8,696 nt of DNA from Cyanobacteria bacterium HKST-UBA02 (GTDB lineage: Bacteria > Cyanobacteriota > Vampirovibrionia > Obscuribacterales > Obscuribacteraceae): positions 1 to 8,696 of the forward strand of contig JAGQHH010000622.1 of NCBI GenBank assembly GCA_020431945.1, read 5' to 3'. Position numbers and translations under genes: made by a program. This document shows positions 1-5,963 of the stretch, in pieces (within the stretch, counting starts at the first letter, position 1; each line of letters begins with the position of its first letter). A model generated the notes under the pieces. That model was not told the DNA's origin and searched no databases. It was given only the letters and a program-made list of their open reading frames with translations.

Positions 1-40
1 TACTATATTCATGAATAGAAACGGATCCAAAACCGATGGG

Positions 41-56
41 AAAAGGGTGCTACCCT
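41..56 (-). terminator. weak candidate terminator after the 100-aa membrane protein gene
   Basis: Read on the minus strand, a 5-bp stem (AGGGT/ACCCT, loop AGC) at 44-56 is followed directly by four T's. It lies about 27 bases beyond the stop of the 83-385 gene, the right place to end the ZIP transcript. The stem is short, so this is only a suggestion. Nothing else is seen in bases 1-82. Confidence 0.3.
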
Positions 57-82
57 CACTCCCACCGGCAGAGCATTCTCGC

Positions 83-385
83 TCAGAAGTGCACGTTGGC
101 CAGCATGTAATAGCCGATCACCAGAGAGACCGGCACACCGGCGGTGAGGGCATACAGGGTCCAGTTGCCGAACCGAGCCCAGGGGGCTTTCTCGTTCTTA
201 CCGCGGTAATAGGCAAACATGACCACAGCCGACAGAGCAGCGGCGATCAGGACAGCGCCTTCCACGAAAATAGCAGCGACGCCCGCCATATAGAGCAGGA
301 ACATGCCGCCCATGCTGCCCGTCGAACCGGCGGCGAAAGCCAGGACAAGAGCGATGACCACAAGCAGTGCAGTGATTGGTTTCAT
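83..385 (-). CDS. small membrane protein of unknown function, co-transcribed with the ZIP transporter
   Basis: A 100-residue protein with no family I recognise. It is almost entirely hydrophobic: a first membrane segment at about 4-20, a long Gly/Ala-rich hydrophobic stretch at about 26-59 that could make one or two passes, a short basic loop (YYRGKNEK, about 59-66), and a last segment at about 74-95. The first 20 residues resemble a signal peptide (MKPITALLVVIALVLAFAAG), so either cleavage or an N-terminal anchor is possible. The ATG at 385 is preceded by AGAGGAAA eight bases upstream, which supports this start. The gene begins 30 bases after the ZIP stop with no terminator between them, so the two are probably one transcript. 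From context it may be an accessory of metal transport, but no residue proves it; it has one His (near the C-terminus) and no Cys. Confidence 0.8.
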   Translation of the reverse strand: MKPITALLVVIALVLAFAAGSTGSMGGMFLLYMAGVAAIFVEGAVLIAAALSAVVMFAYYRGKNEKAPWARFGNWTLYALTAGVPVSLVIGYYMLANVHF

Positions 386-415
386 TGCGAAATTTCCTCT
401 GATTGGATTGGGCCC

Positions 416-1330
416 TTACTCCAGAAGGAGAATCAGGGCCATTGCTCCGACACCCAGGACGGACATGCCGAAATACAGCAAACCATTGCCGTCGGCACAC
501 TCACGCCGGAGCTTCGGAACCAGGATTGATGAGGCGATATAGATGAACGCCCCGGCTGCGATTGGAGTAGCGGCGAATGTGAACCAGGGAACAATGCTTC
601 CCAGGAAAATCGAGACCAGCACACCCAGAACGCTCACAGAGCCGCTGGCGAAATTGGCCAGGAGCGCCTTACCCCGTGAAAAGCCGGCATGGCGCAGAAC
701 AGCGTAGTCGCCCAGCTCCAGGGGGATTTCATGAATGAAGATGGTGACTGTAGCAGCGATGCCAGCAGGAACACCCAGAAGGAAGCTGGCCCCGATCACG
801 AAGCCATCGAGAAAATTCTCGACGCCGTCACCGATGAGCACCAACCAGCCTTCGCTGGAGACCCCGCCGATTTTTCCGGTTCCTGCTTCCTCCCCGGACT
901 TGCAATCCGGATTGGTTTCCCGGTTGCATCTCTGAATAGCCAGGTCGAAGCCATAAAAGCCGAGCATACCAAGAATCAGGAGAACGGAAGCGTAGAGCCC
1001 CGATTCTCCATGAGCGGCATGGGAGTGTCCGGCAGAAGGGACAACCTGTGGATGGTCGTGATCGCCGTCACCGTGATGATCGTGATCACCGGTCGCAGGC
1101 TCCTTCATGACCTCCACGATAGGAGCCGGGTTATGCCAGGCAGGCTCAAGGGAAAACGCATGAGGCAGGAGGTGCAGCACCGCGTTGCCGATCATAGCGC
1201 CCGCGGCCAGAGCCAGTAGCATGTGAAGCCGTCGACTGTGCATCTGCTTGTCCGAGAACAGGAAGATGAGCCCGACAAAAGACGCGGCGCTGACGGTCAG
1301 CGCAGCCAGGATCGCATAGAGCAGTAACAT
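416..1330 (-). CDS. ZIP-family divalent metal transporter with His-rich loop
   Basis: A 304-residue ZIP (SLC39-like) transporter expected to carry zinc or a related divalent cation across the inner membrane. About eight membrane segments are visible: roughly 2-25, 36-58, 111-132, 161-186, 188-212, 220-244, 248-272 and 282-303. Segment 2 carries HLLPH. Segment 4 carries GDGVENFLDG, where the family usually has HNFxDG, so the first His of the metal site is Glu171. Segment 5 carries HEIPLELGD, where HEIPHEIGD or HEIPQEIGD is usual, so the second His is Leu204. The loop at 82-107 holds eight His and several Asp and may bind or sense metal. The reading frame is open further upstream, to 1393, but ATG 1330 is chosen because GGAGAA lies just upstream and hydrophobic segment 1 begins there. 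Its own promoter is unclear; it lies downstream of a terminator that closes the His-rich protein gene. Confidence 0.93.
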   Translation of the reverse strand: MLLLYAILAALTVSAASFVGLIFLFSDKQMHSRRLHMLLALAAGAMIGNAVLHLLPHAFSLEPAWHNPAPIVEVMKEPATGDHDHHGDGDHDHPQVVPSAGHSHAAHGESGLYASVLLILGMLGFYGFDLAIQRCNRETNPDCKSGEEAGTGKIGGVSSEGWLVLIGDGVENFLDGFVIGASFLLGVPAGIAATVTIFIHEIPLELGDYAVLRHAGFSRGKALLANFASGSVSVLGVLVSIFLGSIVPWFTFAATPIAAGAFIYIASSILVPKLRRECADGNGLLYFGMSVLGVGAMALILLLE

Positions 1331-1662
1331 AGAGATGGTTCTCCAGGTCGTCGAGAAACCAGCCCCGGCAGCGACGTTGCTGTCGGGAAGCACTCATTCC
1401 AGCGCCGATGATATAGATTGGTGTTAGAGAATCCGGTTCGGGAAGGGGTGAGAGCGCCTTTTGATGGTTTCAAAGAGATGACTCGAATCTGCATCAAGAG
1501 TCATATGTTTTCAAAGCACTTTCTTCTGAAGCTCGGAGAGAGTAAAGACAAGTAAAGGCCTCTGTCCTCTACGGGAAAGAAGGACCTGAGACCGTTTAAG
1601 AGACCGGATTCAAGAAACGAGAAGCCTGCTCAATCTTCTCGCGGAGCTCCGCTAGATTAGCC
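1331..1662. other. non-coding region upstream of the ZIP gene
   Basis: About 330 bases between the ZIP start and the terminator of the His-rich protein gene. It should hold the ZIP promoter, but no convincing -35/-10 pair was found on the minus strand. The only clear structure is the inverted and direct repeat at 1468-1516. A short reading frame at 1596-1793 (minus) runs through this area, but it begins inside the His-rich gene in another frame and has no ribosome site. Confidence 0.5.
1468..1516. promoter_or_regulatory. inverted repeat flanked by direct repeats, possible operator for the ZIP gene
   Basis: ATGACTC (1478-1484) and GAGTCAT (1498-1504) form perfect 7-bp inverted arms around 13 bases. 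They are bracketed by two copies of TTTCAAAG (1468-1475 and 1509-1516), 41 bases apart. On the minus strand the outer repeat supplies TTGAAA, a possible -35 element. The site is about 150-190 bases before the ZIP start. It does not resemble the Fur-family sites at 2260-2321. A regulator-binding role is inference. Confidence 0.25.
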
Positions 1663-1689
1663 GAAAAGGCAGCCCCTGGCCGCCTTTTC
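1663..1689 (-). terminator. hairpin terminator after the His-rich protein gene
   Basis: GAAAAGGC (1663-1670) pairs perfectly with GCCTTTTC (1682-1689). The inner bases extend the stem to about 12 pairs, including one G-T wobble, around a three-base loop. On the minus strand it lies 40 bases past the stop at 1729, and the 3' arm ends in TTTTC. Because the arms carry A's and T's symmetrically, it could act in either direction, but only minus-strand transcription is expected here. Confidence 0.6.
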
Positions 1690-1728
1690 CAATATCCCAA
1701 CTTTTCGATCTGTGCTGTTCTGAGCGAC

Positions 1729-2073
1729 TCAGTTGCAGCAGATCTTGCCATGATCATCGCAATGACCACTGTGCAGATGATGCAAATGACCATTCACCAG
1801 ATAGTCCAGGTGGTCGCCGTGGGGCACTGTTTCGTGACCGCAAGAGGGACCGTGGACATGACCGTGATCGTGCTCACCGCACTGGTGATCGGGGGTGCAC
1901 TGGTCTTTGTGGCCATCATCTACACAGAGACTGTGCTCATCCACATGACCTTCGTGCATGTGGTGGAGATGACCGTCATGAAGATAATCGACATGGTCGC
2001 CATGCTTGACTGCGGTGTGTCCGCATGCGTCGCCGTGCTGGTGCTGGTGGTCGGAATGCACGTTACAGCTCAT
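1729..2073 (-). CDS. His/Cys-rich metal-binding protein with internal duplication
   Basis: A 114-residue hydrophilic protein with 29 His and 9 Cys and no membrane segment or signal peptide, so it is probably a cytoplasmic metal-binding, buffering or delivery protein. It consists of two 31-residue repeats, 17-47 and 78-108, identical at 21 positions. Each has the pattern CGH..V.HGDH.DYL..GHLHH.H.GH.D.H. A Cys/His linker lies between them, and the protein ends in CCN. I recall similar short proteins in many bacterial genomes, usually annotated as hypothetical, but know no established function. ATG 2073 has AGGAG five bases upstream. The gene has its own promoter region with two Fur-family-like operators and ends in a strong hairpin. 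The next gene downstream is the ZIP transporter and the gene upstream is a Fur-family regulator, which supports a zinc or similar metal role. The exact metal cannot be told from sequence. Confidence 0.9.
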   Translation of the reverse strand: MSCNVHSDHQHQHGDACGHTAVKHGDHVDYLHDGHLHHMHEGHVDEHSLCVDDGHKDQCTPDHQCGEHDHGHVHGPSCGHETVPHGDHLDYLVNGHLHHLHSGHCDDHGKICCN

Positions 2074-2273
2074 TGGAAGCTCCTTATTCTGATACTACTA
2101 ACGGTGCCACGCGGGCGGTCCGGATGTCTACGAGTTCAATGATACCCAAAAAGTCGCGATACGAAAGAGGGAACAATAAAGAACCTCTGAAGCTCATCTT
2201 ATAACCCTGAATAACAGAGGCTCTCCGGGATCGCTATGCTGTTAAATTTAATCAGGTGACGATAATCATTTTC
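2074..2273. other. leader and promoter region of the His-rich protein gene
   Basis: If transcription starts near 2267, this makes an mRNA leader of about 190 bases on the minus strand, long for such a small gene. It includes a perfect ten-base palindrome TTAAATTTAA at 2242-2251. No reading frame with a ribosome site and no recognisable riboswitch was seen in it. Confidence 0.4.
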
Positions 2274-2274
2274 A
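2260..2274. promoter_or_regulatory. candidate Zur/Fur operator 1
   Basis: GATAATCATTTTC (2261-2273) matches the GATAATCATTATC part of the classical Fur box with one mismatch. Read as a 15-base 7-1-7 site (2260-2274) it closely resembles the TGA(A/T)AATCATTTTCA sites described for Zur in actinobacteria. It overlaps the predicted start of transcription of the His-rich gene, a place where a repressor would block RNA polymerase. The adjacent Fur-family gene is the obvious candidate for the protein that binds it. Confidence 0.55.
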
Positions 2275-2302
2275 GAATAGTCGCTTTACAAGACCTTTTC
2301 CA
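2274..2302 (-). promoter_or_regulatory. weak sigma70-like promoter for the His-rich protein gene
   Basis: On the minus strand, TGGAAA (2302-2297) and TATTCT (2279-2274) are separated by 17 bases. Each matches the consensus at four of six positions. The match alone is weak. It is listed because it sits exactly between the two operator-like sites and downstream of the previous gene's terminator. Confidence 0.33.
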
Positions 2303-2306
2303 GCCA

Positions 2307-2321
2307 TGAAAACGGTTTTCA
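2307..2321. promoter_or_regulatory. candidate Zur/Fur operator 2
   Basis: TGAAAAC-G-GTTTTCA is a perfect 7-1-7 inverted repeat. One further base pair on each side makes it a perfect 8-1-8 repeat (2306-2322). The 7-1-7 geometry and the TGAAAA/TTTTCA ends are those of Fur-family operators. Its centre is 47 bases from that of the site at 2260-2274. It lies just upstream of the predicted -35, so binding at both sites would bracket the promoter. Confidence 0.5.
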
Positions 2322-2324
2322 TTT

Positions 2325-2357
2325 TATGCAAACAAAGCGCTTTCCAGCCCGGAAAGC
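2325..2357 (-). terminator. likely terminator of the Fur-family regulator gene
   Basis: On the minus strand GCTTTCC (2357-2351) and GGAAAGC (2345-2339) form a perfect 7-bp stem with a five-base loop. It is followed by GCTTTGTTTGC, an imperfect T-rich tract. It lies about 58 bases after the regulator stop at 2415, so it separates the regulator from the promoter of the His-rich gene. Confidence 0.5.
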
Positions 2358-2414
2358 TGGTTTCGAACAAAGGCTTAGCCGTGATTTGACACCAGATACA
2401 GTACCACCACCAGG

Positions 2415-3014
2415 TCAATCGAGAAGATCGGAAGCTTCGTCAACACCTTCGACCAGGTCGCAAGCCGCCGCCCGCAAACGCTTCAGGCTTTTCTTCACCT
2501 GCGCGGTGCTGCCCTCCTCGAGATCCACGAGACAGTCGTCCAGGATTCGTCTGCTCTCCTCGATGGCCTCGGTGGCGCTCTCCAGAATCTCGCGAATGGC
2601 GTCATTCTGAATCGCCTTCCGCTGCCCCCGACACTTGGAGCAGAGACCGAAAATGTCGAAACGACTCTCATGGTAGACATAGCCTTTACGACTTGCCACA
2701 GTCTTGCCGAAACCGCTAACCAGGGCATCGCTGAACTCGATTGTAAGCCCACAACTGGTACAGATCAGGTGATCGTGAGGCTCGTCGTCATGACCGACCG
2801 GCTCCCATAGCTGTCCCCTGGCGCTTAGAATCGAACGGACATCGCCGTCTTCCTGTAAACGCTCGAGAGCTCGATAGATAGTAGAGAGGCTGACATTCTC
2901 GCCGCCCTCGCCGACCCGATCCCGCAATTCCTGCGCGCTCAAATGAACCCCTTTGGGCAGAGTGTCCATCAAATCTTTGATTGCTTCTCGGGTAGTTCGA
3001 CGGCTGCGGGGCAT
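2415..3014 (-). CDS. Fur-family metalloregulator (Zur-like) with C-terminal helical extension
   Basis: A 199-residue transcriptional repressor of the Fur family. Residues about 5-75 form the winged helix. Residues 76-130 form the metal-binding dimerisation domain with HDHLICTSCG (His80, His82, Cys85, Cys88) and GLCSKC (Cys125, Cys128), so the structural Cys4 zinc site is complete. By alignment with E. coli Fur, the sensory-site ligands His24, Glu71, His80, His82 and Glu93 are present. The equivalents of the second Fur site (E. coli His87, Glu108, His125) are Pro79, Ser100 and Ser117. Family members are usually about 140 residues; here about 65 extra residues (134-199), mostly acidic and helical, follow. 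The frame opens at a TTG at 3035, but ATG 3014 is preferred, with GAGAGAAG just upstream. Neighbours (His-rich protein, ZIP transporter) and the nearby operators suggest zinc sensing. Fur or PerR specificity cannot be excluded. Confidence 0.9.
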   Translation of the reverse strand: MPRSRRTTREAIKDLMDTLPKGVHLSAQELRDRVGEGGENVSLSTIYRALERLQEDGDVRSILSARGQLWEPVGHDDEPHDHLICTSCGLTIEFSDALVSGFGKTVASRKGYVYHESRFDIFGLCSKCRGQRKAIQNDAIREILESATEAIEESRRILDDCLVDLEEGSTAQVKKSLKRLRAAACDLVEGVDEASDLLD

Positions 3015-3079
3015 GGTCTTCTCTCTGGCGATCAATTAGCTTACCATCTTCAGGTTCGATCTACATGCGGAACCATGCC

Positions 3080-4612
3080 TCAGACCCGTGTATTGAAAAT
3101 ACTGCTTACCGTCCTGGCGCAGTTATAGCCGGGCGCACCGGATACGCCACTACCAGGGAATGTTCCGGCCCCGCACATATAGAGCTTGGAGATCGGTGTG
3201 GTGTGCTGCCCGCAATAAGGAAAACGCCTTTTTTCCACCAGGAATTCGACAGTCATCGGCAGATGGCTGCCGTGCCCGGAAGCTATTCCGAAACGCCCCT
3301 GCAGGTGACCGGGAGTGATCACCGCGATATTATCGATGAAACTATCCAGGCCCGGACAGTGATCTCTGAGGTTAGCCAGGACTTTCTCGACAAGAACATT
3401 GCTGTTCGCGTCACCCCAGGCTTCGCCACTGTTGGTGACCGGCATATGATGAACATCAACGGTCATGAGGTGGCGGCCTTCCGGAGCAAGGCTGTTGTCG
3501 TCGACGGTTGGAATGGAAATAGTCATGACCGGATGATCCGGAAGCCTGCCGTCCACCGCCTCCTCGCAATTCTTGATTATTCCCTCGATTCCAGGCGTGA
3601 TTGTGATCCTTCCCGAATAGTTGTGGCCGATCTCGTCAAGGCTCCTGATAATCGGCTTACCGGAAAGGGCAAGATGGACCTTCCCGGATGAGATTGGTGA
3701 AATCGGCGTCTTGAGGTGAGTGCGGATGCCCATGGGCAGGAGCCTCTCGTCTATGAGCCGGCCGAAGGTTCCACGAGGATCCACATTCGAGATGATCGCG
3801 TCGAATTCATGACTGCTGCCATCCTCGAGCTCGACGCCTGTAGCAACCTGGTTCTCGACGATAATTCTCTTGACCGTATGACCGGTCAGAAATCGGGCTC
3901 CACGCTCCACAGCAACCTGATGGAGAGCCTCGGTAAGCAAGCCGAGCCCGCCCCGCAAGAACCCGGCTACACCGTCTCTCCCGTCCGTTTTGGCGGAAGC
4001 CTGGTATACCTGGCCGAAAATCGTGCCCCGGCGCATAGGCACCTCGATAGATCCGGCACAAACAGCCGCTTTCAGAAGAGGATTCTCGAAATACTCGTTC
4101 AAAATGTCCAGAAGGGAGCCGTCGAAAAGCCGCTCGGAAAGCAGCTTGAAGCCTTCCTGCTCGATCACTTTCTGAAGCTCGTACTGGGTCACGCCTGTCC
4201 GGGTGAAATAAGGACGAATCGCCACTCCCGAGCGGGAAATCTCGTTCCAGAAGCGCTCCCACCCTTCCCGGTCCTCATCGCTCGCCGTCAGCCCGAAAAT
4301 AGCTCCATCCTCGTCGTCACGAGGCGATACTATGTAATGTCCGTCAGGCAGGATAGTTGTGTCCACAGGATCGGTGACATAAGTGGAAAGACCGAACCTC
4401 GCCAGGCCGAGATCCTGGAAAACAGTTTCGGAGAACATGCCGTAATACCCGGCCACTGTCGGCACCCGGTAGCCCGGGAAAAGCTCTTCGTTGATACAGA
4501 GACCGCCCGTCCGTTCGTTCTTCTCGAAAACCGTCACCTCATGCCGGTCTGAAGCCAGGTAGGCTGCGCAAACCAGGCCGTTATGCCCTGCTCCAATGAT
4601 TCCGATACGCAT
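3080..4612 (-). CDS. FAD-dependent oxidoreductase, CrtI/phytoene desaturase-PYROXD2-like
   Basis: A 510-residue flavoprotein of the broad phytoene desaturase/amine oxidase-like superfamily (COG1233 type). The N-terminus IGIIGAGHNGL is the dinucleotide-binding GxGxxG fold, followed at about residue 30 by FEK, whose Glu should bind the FAD ribose, and RTGG, typical of this group. Near the C-terminus, LYMCGAGTFPGSGVSGAPGY is the second FAD-contacting motif, in the PYROXD2/CrtI form. The substrate is unknown. No other carotenoid gene is in the window, so a carotenoid role is not supported. The frame also allows ATG 4666, only 21 bases after the TPR stop, which adds 18 residues before the Rossmann fold. 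Neither start has a strong ribosome site, and 4612 is chosen because the fold begins there. It is probably co-transcribed with the TPR gene. The antisense frames across it are shadows. Confidence 0.9.
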   Translation of the reverse strand: MRIGIIGAGHNGLVCAAYLASDRHEVTVFEKNERTGGLCINEELFPGYRVPTVAGYYGMFSETVFQDLGLARFGLSTYVTDPVDTTILPDGHYIVSPRDDEDGAIFGLTASDEDREGWERFWNEISRSGVAIRPYFTRTGVTQYELQKVIEQEGFKLLSERLFDGSLLDILNEYFENPLLKAAVCAGSIEVPMRRGTIFGQVYQASAKTDGRDGVAGFLRGGLGLLTEALHQVAVERGARFLTGHTVKRIIVENQVATGVELEDGSSHEFDAIISNVDPRGTFGRLIDERLLPMGIRTHLKTPISPISSGKVHLALSGKPIIRSLDEIGHNYSGRITITPGIEGIIKNCEEAVDGRLPDHPVMTISIPTVDDNSLAPEGRHLMTVDVHHMPVTNSGEAWGDANSNVLVEKVLANLRDHCPGLDSFIDNIAVITPGHLQGRFGIASGHGSHLPMTVEFLVEKRRFPYCGQHTTPISKLYMCGAGTFPGSGVSGAPGYNCARTVSSIFNTRV

Positions 4613-4687
4613 GAGTGAAAACTGGTAAGACGTGTCCAGACCGAAAATATTAACACGGCGGCCCATCGAGCCCTACCGGAGAGGAGC

Positions 4688-5263
4688 TTATTTGAGAGCG
4701 TCTTTCGGCAAGGCGTCCCACTGACCGGTCTTTTTCATTCTGTCGCCGCCGCCGCCGGCACGCTTGATTTGAATCCGCGGCGCCCGCATGTCGTAAAGGA
4801 GCTGATTGTACTGCTGTTTAATTGCCATAACATCAGTATGCTCCGCCCCCAGATGACCGCTTTTGATCCGCTGGGCAAGCTCATAGAAAGCTTTTGCTTC
4901 GTCGAACTTGCGCCACTCATGATAGAGCCTGGCAGCGTTATGGGTGATCGTACCGGTGTCGATATGGTTGAAACCGAGACAACGCCTGTACATCTGCAGA
5001 ACTCGCATCATCACCGGAGCAGCATAGGTGTACTGTCTGGTGGAGAAATAGATCTCGCAAAGAAGCTCCAGGGTAATGCCCGTCCGGCGATCGTCCGGAG
5101 GATAATCCTCCGCCAGAGCCAGAGCCTCCAGGGCGATATTCTCGGCCTGATCGTGACGCCCCTCACTTATGAGACGCTCGACCTTCTGGACCAGACCTCC
5201 CCAGGAGGACGGATTTGTCGGGGCTTGCCCTGACCCTGATTGATTGGCGGTAGCTTCAGCCAT
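4688..5263 (-). CDS. TPR-repeat protein (kinesin-light-chain-like repeats)
   Basis: A 191-residue soluble protein with tandem tetratricopeptide repeats of the long, about 42-residue type: roughly 22-55, 63-97, 105-139 and a partial one at 147-160. Typical features are LELLCEIYFSTRQYTYA, HNAARLYHEWRKFDEA and the LGxxHxDT linkers. The first 20 residues are low-complexity and polar, and the C-terminus is basic with a GGGG run (about 170-173), probably disordered. Such repeats bind other proteins; no enzymatic role is expected. A GTG two codons upstream (5269) is in frame, but ATG 5263 is preferred because AGGTG lies five bases before it. There is no signal peptide. It is first in a likely two-gene transcript with the FAD oxidoreductase, so it may bring that enzyme or its substrate protein into a complex; this is inference. 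Confidence 0.87.
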   Translation of the reverse strand: MAEATANQSGSGQAPTNPSSWGGLVQKVERLISEGRHDQAENIALEALALAEDYPPDDRRTGITLELLCEIYFSTRQYTYAAPVMMRVLQMYRRCLGFNHIDTGTITHNAARLYHEWRKFDEAKAFYELAQRIKSGHLGAEHTDVMAIKQQYNQLLYDMRAPRIQIKRAGGGGDRMKKTGQWDALPKDALK

Positions 5264-5292
5264 CTGCACCTGAAAACTGACTTTCGTAACCT

Positions 5293-5315
5293 GGGACCAG
5301 CAAATAGAGGGTCCC
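5293..5315 (-). other. hairpin at the 5' end of the TPR gene leader
   Basis: GGGACC (5293-5298) and GGTCCC (5310-5315) can pair around an 11-base loop. If transcription starts near 5317, the hairpin would be at the extreme 5' end of the minus-strand mRNA, a place where stems often protect mRNA from decay. A role is inferred only from position. Confidence 0.3.
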
Positions 5316-5323
5316 TCCTCTCA

Positions 5324-5353
5324 TTTATACCCCCTTGAGTTTTCCTTTCACAA
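5324..5353 (-). promoter_or_regulatory. sigma70-like promoter for the TPR-oxidoreductase transcript
   Basis: On the minus strand, TTGTGA (5353-5348; four of six consensus bases) and TATAAA (5329-5324; five of six) are 18 bases apart. The predicted start near 5317 gives a leader of about 55 bases. It is the best promoter match in the window. No operator-like repeat overlaps it. Confidence 0.5.
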
Positions 5354-5482
5354 AAAATCGTCAAAACTCCTGGCTACCAGGCCTCGGGGGTCGCTATTCC
5401 GAACCGGTTTCGAGCTCGCCGGGCATAAACCGGCACCAGCTCATTAACAACCGCTCATCACAGTATCAATTGCGGTACCAGA

Positions 5483-5515
5483 GCGAGAGCCGGCGATAAT
5501 CGCCGAGCCTCTCGC
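5483..5515. other. strong intergenic hairpin
   Basis: Outer arms GCGAGAG (5483-5489) and CTCTCGC (5509-5515) and inner arms CGGCG (5491-5495) and CGCCG (5501-5505) pair perfectly, giving 12 pairs with a small asymmetric bulge. The core 5491-5505 is also a perfect 7-1-7 DNA palindrome. No T-run follows on either strand, so it is not a standard terminator. It could be part of an RNA, a protein-binding palindrome, or the remains of a small repeat element. Confidence 0.45.
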
Positions 5516-5855
5516 AAACATCTCTTAACCATGTTAAAAACCTTGTCGAAGCCGCTCCAAACAAAGATCCTAGCGGAACGACGCGACCCTTTTGCAACTC
5601 AGCTGAAACAATCGGAGCGAAGCCATAATCGCCTGTATAGCAAGGTTTTCTAGAACATGCCTGAAAGAGAGCCTGGTGGTTGTCAAAGACTTCTACCTGC
5701 CATTAAAACCATTCATTTGCCTTGGCTTAGAGCCTTTTGCCAAGTTGAACCTATCGTTTACTTCCTGCCATCAGTCAGACACACCCGGACCACACCAGAG
5801 CTATTCACCCAATGCTAATTCTGAAGACCTCCCCGAGGTCAGGCGGATACTTGCG

Positions 5856-5880
5856 TTGAATTCTTGGTTGAAATTCTTGG
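5856..5880. repeat. two-copy tandem repeat before the VWA gene
   Basis: TTGAATTCTTGG (5856-5867) is followed directly by TTGAAATTCTTGG (5868-5880), two copies differing by one inserted A. It lies about 85 bases upstream of the VWA start. It may be a paired binding site or simple slippage. Confidence 0.4.
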
Positions 5881-5963
5881 TCAATCCGGGCAGGTGGCTG
5901 GAAGCGACGTAAAGAGGCTCCAGATAGCCTCACCTGAAGCTCTTCCAAAACTGGAGGTGCAAA

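Larger units (their letters stand above)
5354..5963. other. long non-coding divergent region before the VWA operon
   Basis: About 600 bases between the minus-strand promoter and the VWA gene. A 78-codon plus-strand frame (5676-5912) has no ribosome site and an unconvincing composition, so it is not called. The region holds the strong hairpin at 5483-5515, small inverted repeats at 5525-5537 (TTAAC/GTTAA), 5721-5744 (CTTGGC/GCCAAG) and 5826-5840 (GACCTC/GAGGTC), and the tandem repeat at 5856-5880. The plus-strand promoter is expected here; TTGTCA plus TTAAAA around 5678-5706 is a very weak candidate. A small RNA could be encoded but nothing proves it. Confidence 0.4.

Noticed and set aside
689..1219. 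A 176-codon plus-strand frame opposite the ZIP gene
   Set aside because: It is antisense to membrane segments and motifs of the ZIP protein and has no supporting ribosome site or homology.
1596..1793. A 65-codon minus-strand frame whose tail looks helical
   Set aside because: It starts inside the His-rich gene in another frame, has no ribosome site and runs through the terminator hairpin.
3065..4552. Plus-strand frames of 208 and 278 codons opposite the FAD oxidoreductase
   Set aside because: The minus strand encodes clear FAD-binding motifs at both ends of the oxidoreductase; the antisense proteins have no recognisable features.
5676..5912. A 78-codon plus-strand frame in the long gap before the VWA gene
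   Set aside because: No ribosome site, unconvincing amino-acid pattern, and composition unlike the neighbouring genes.
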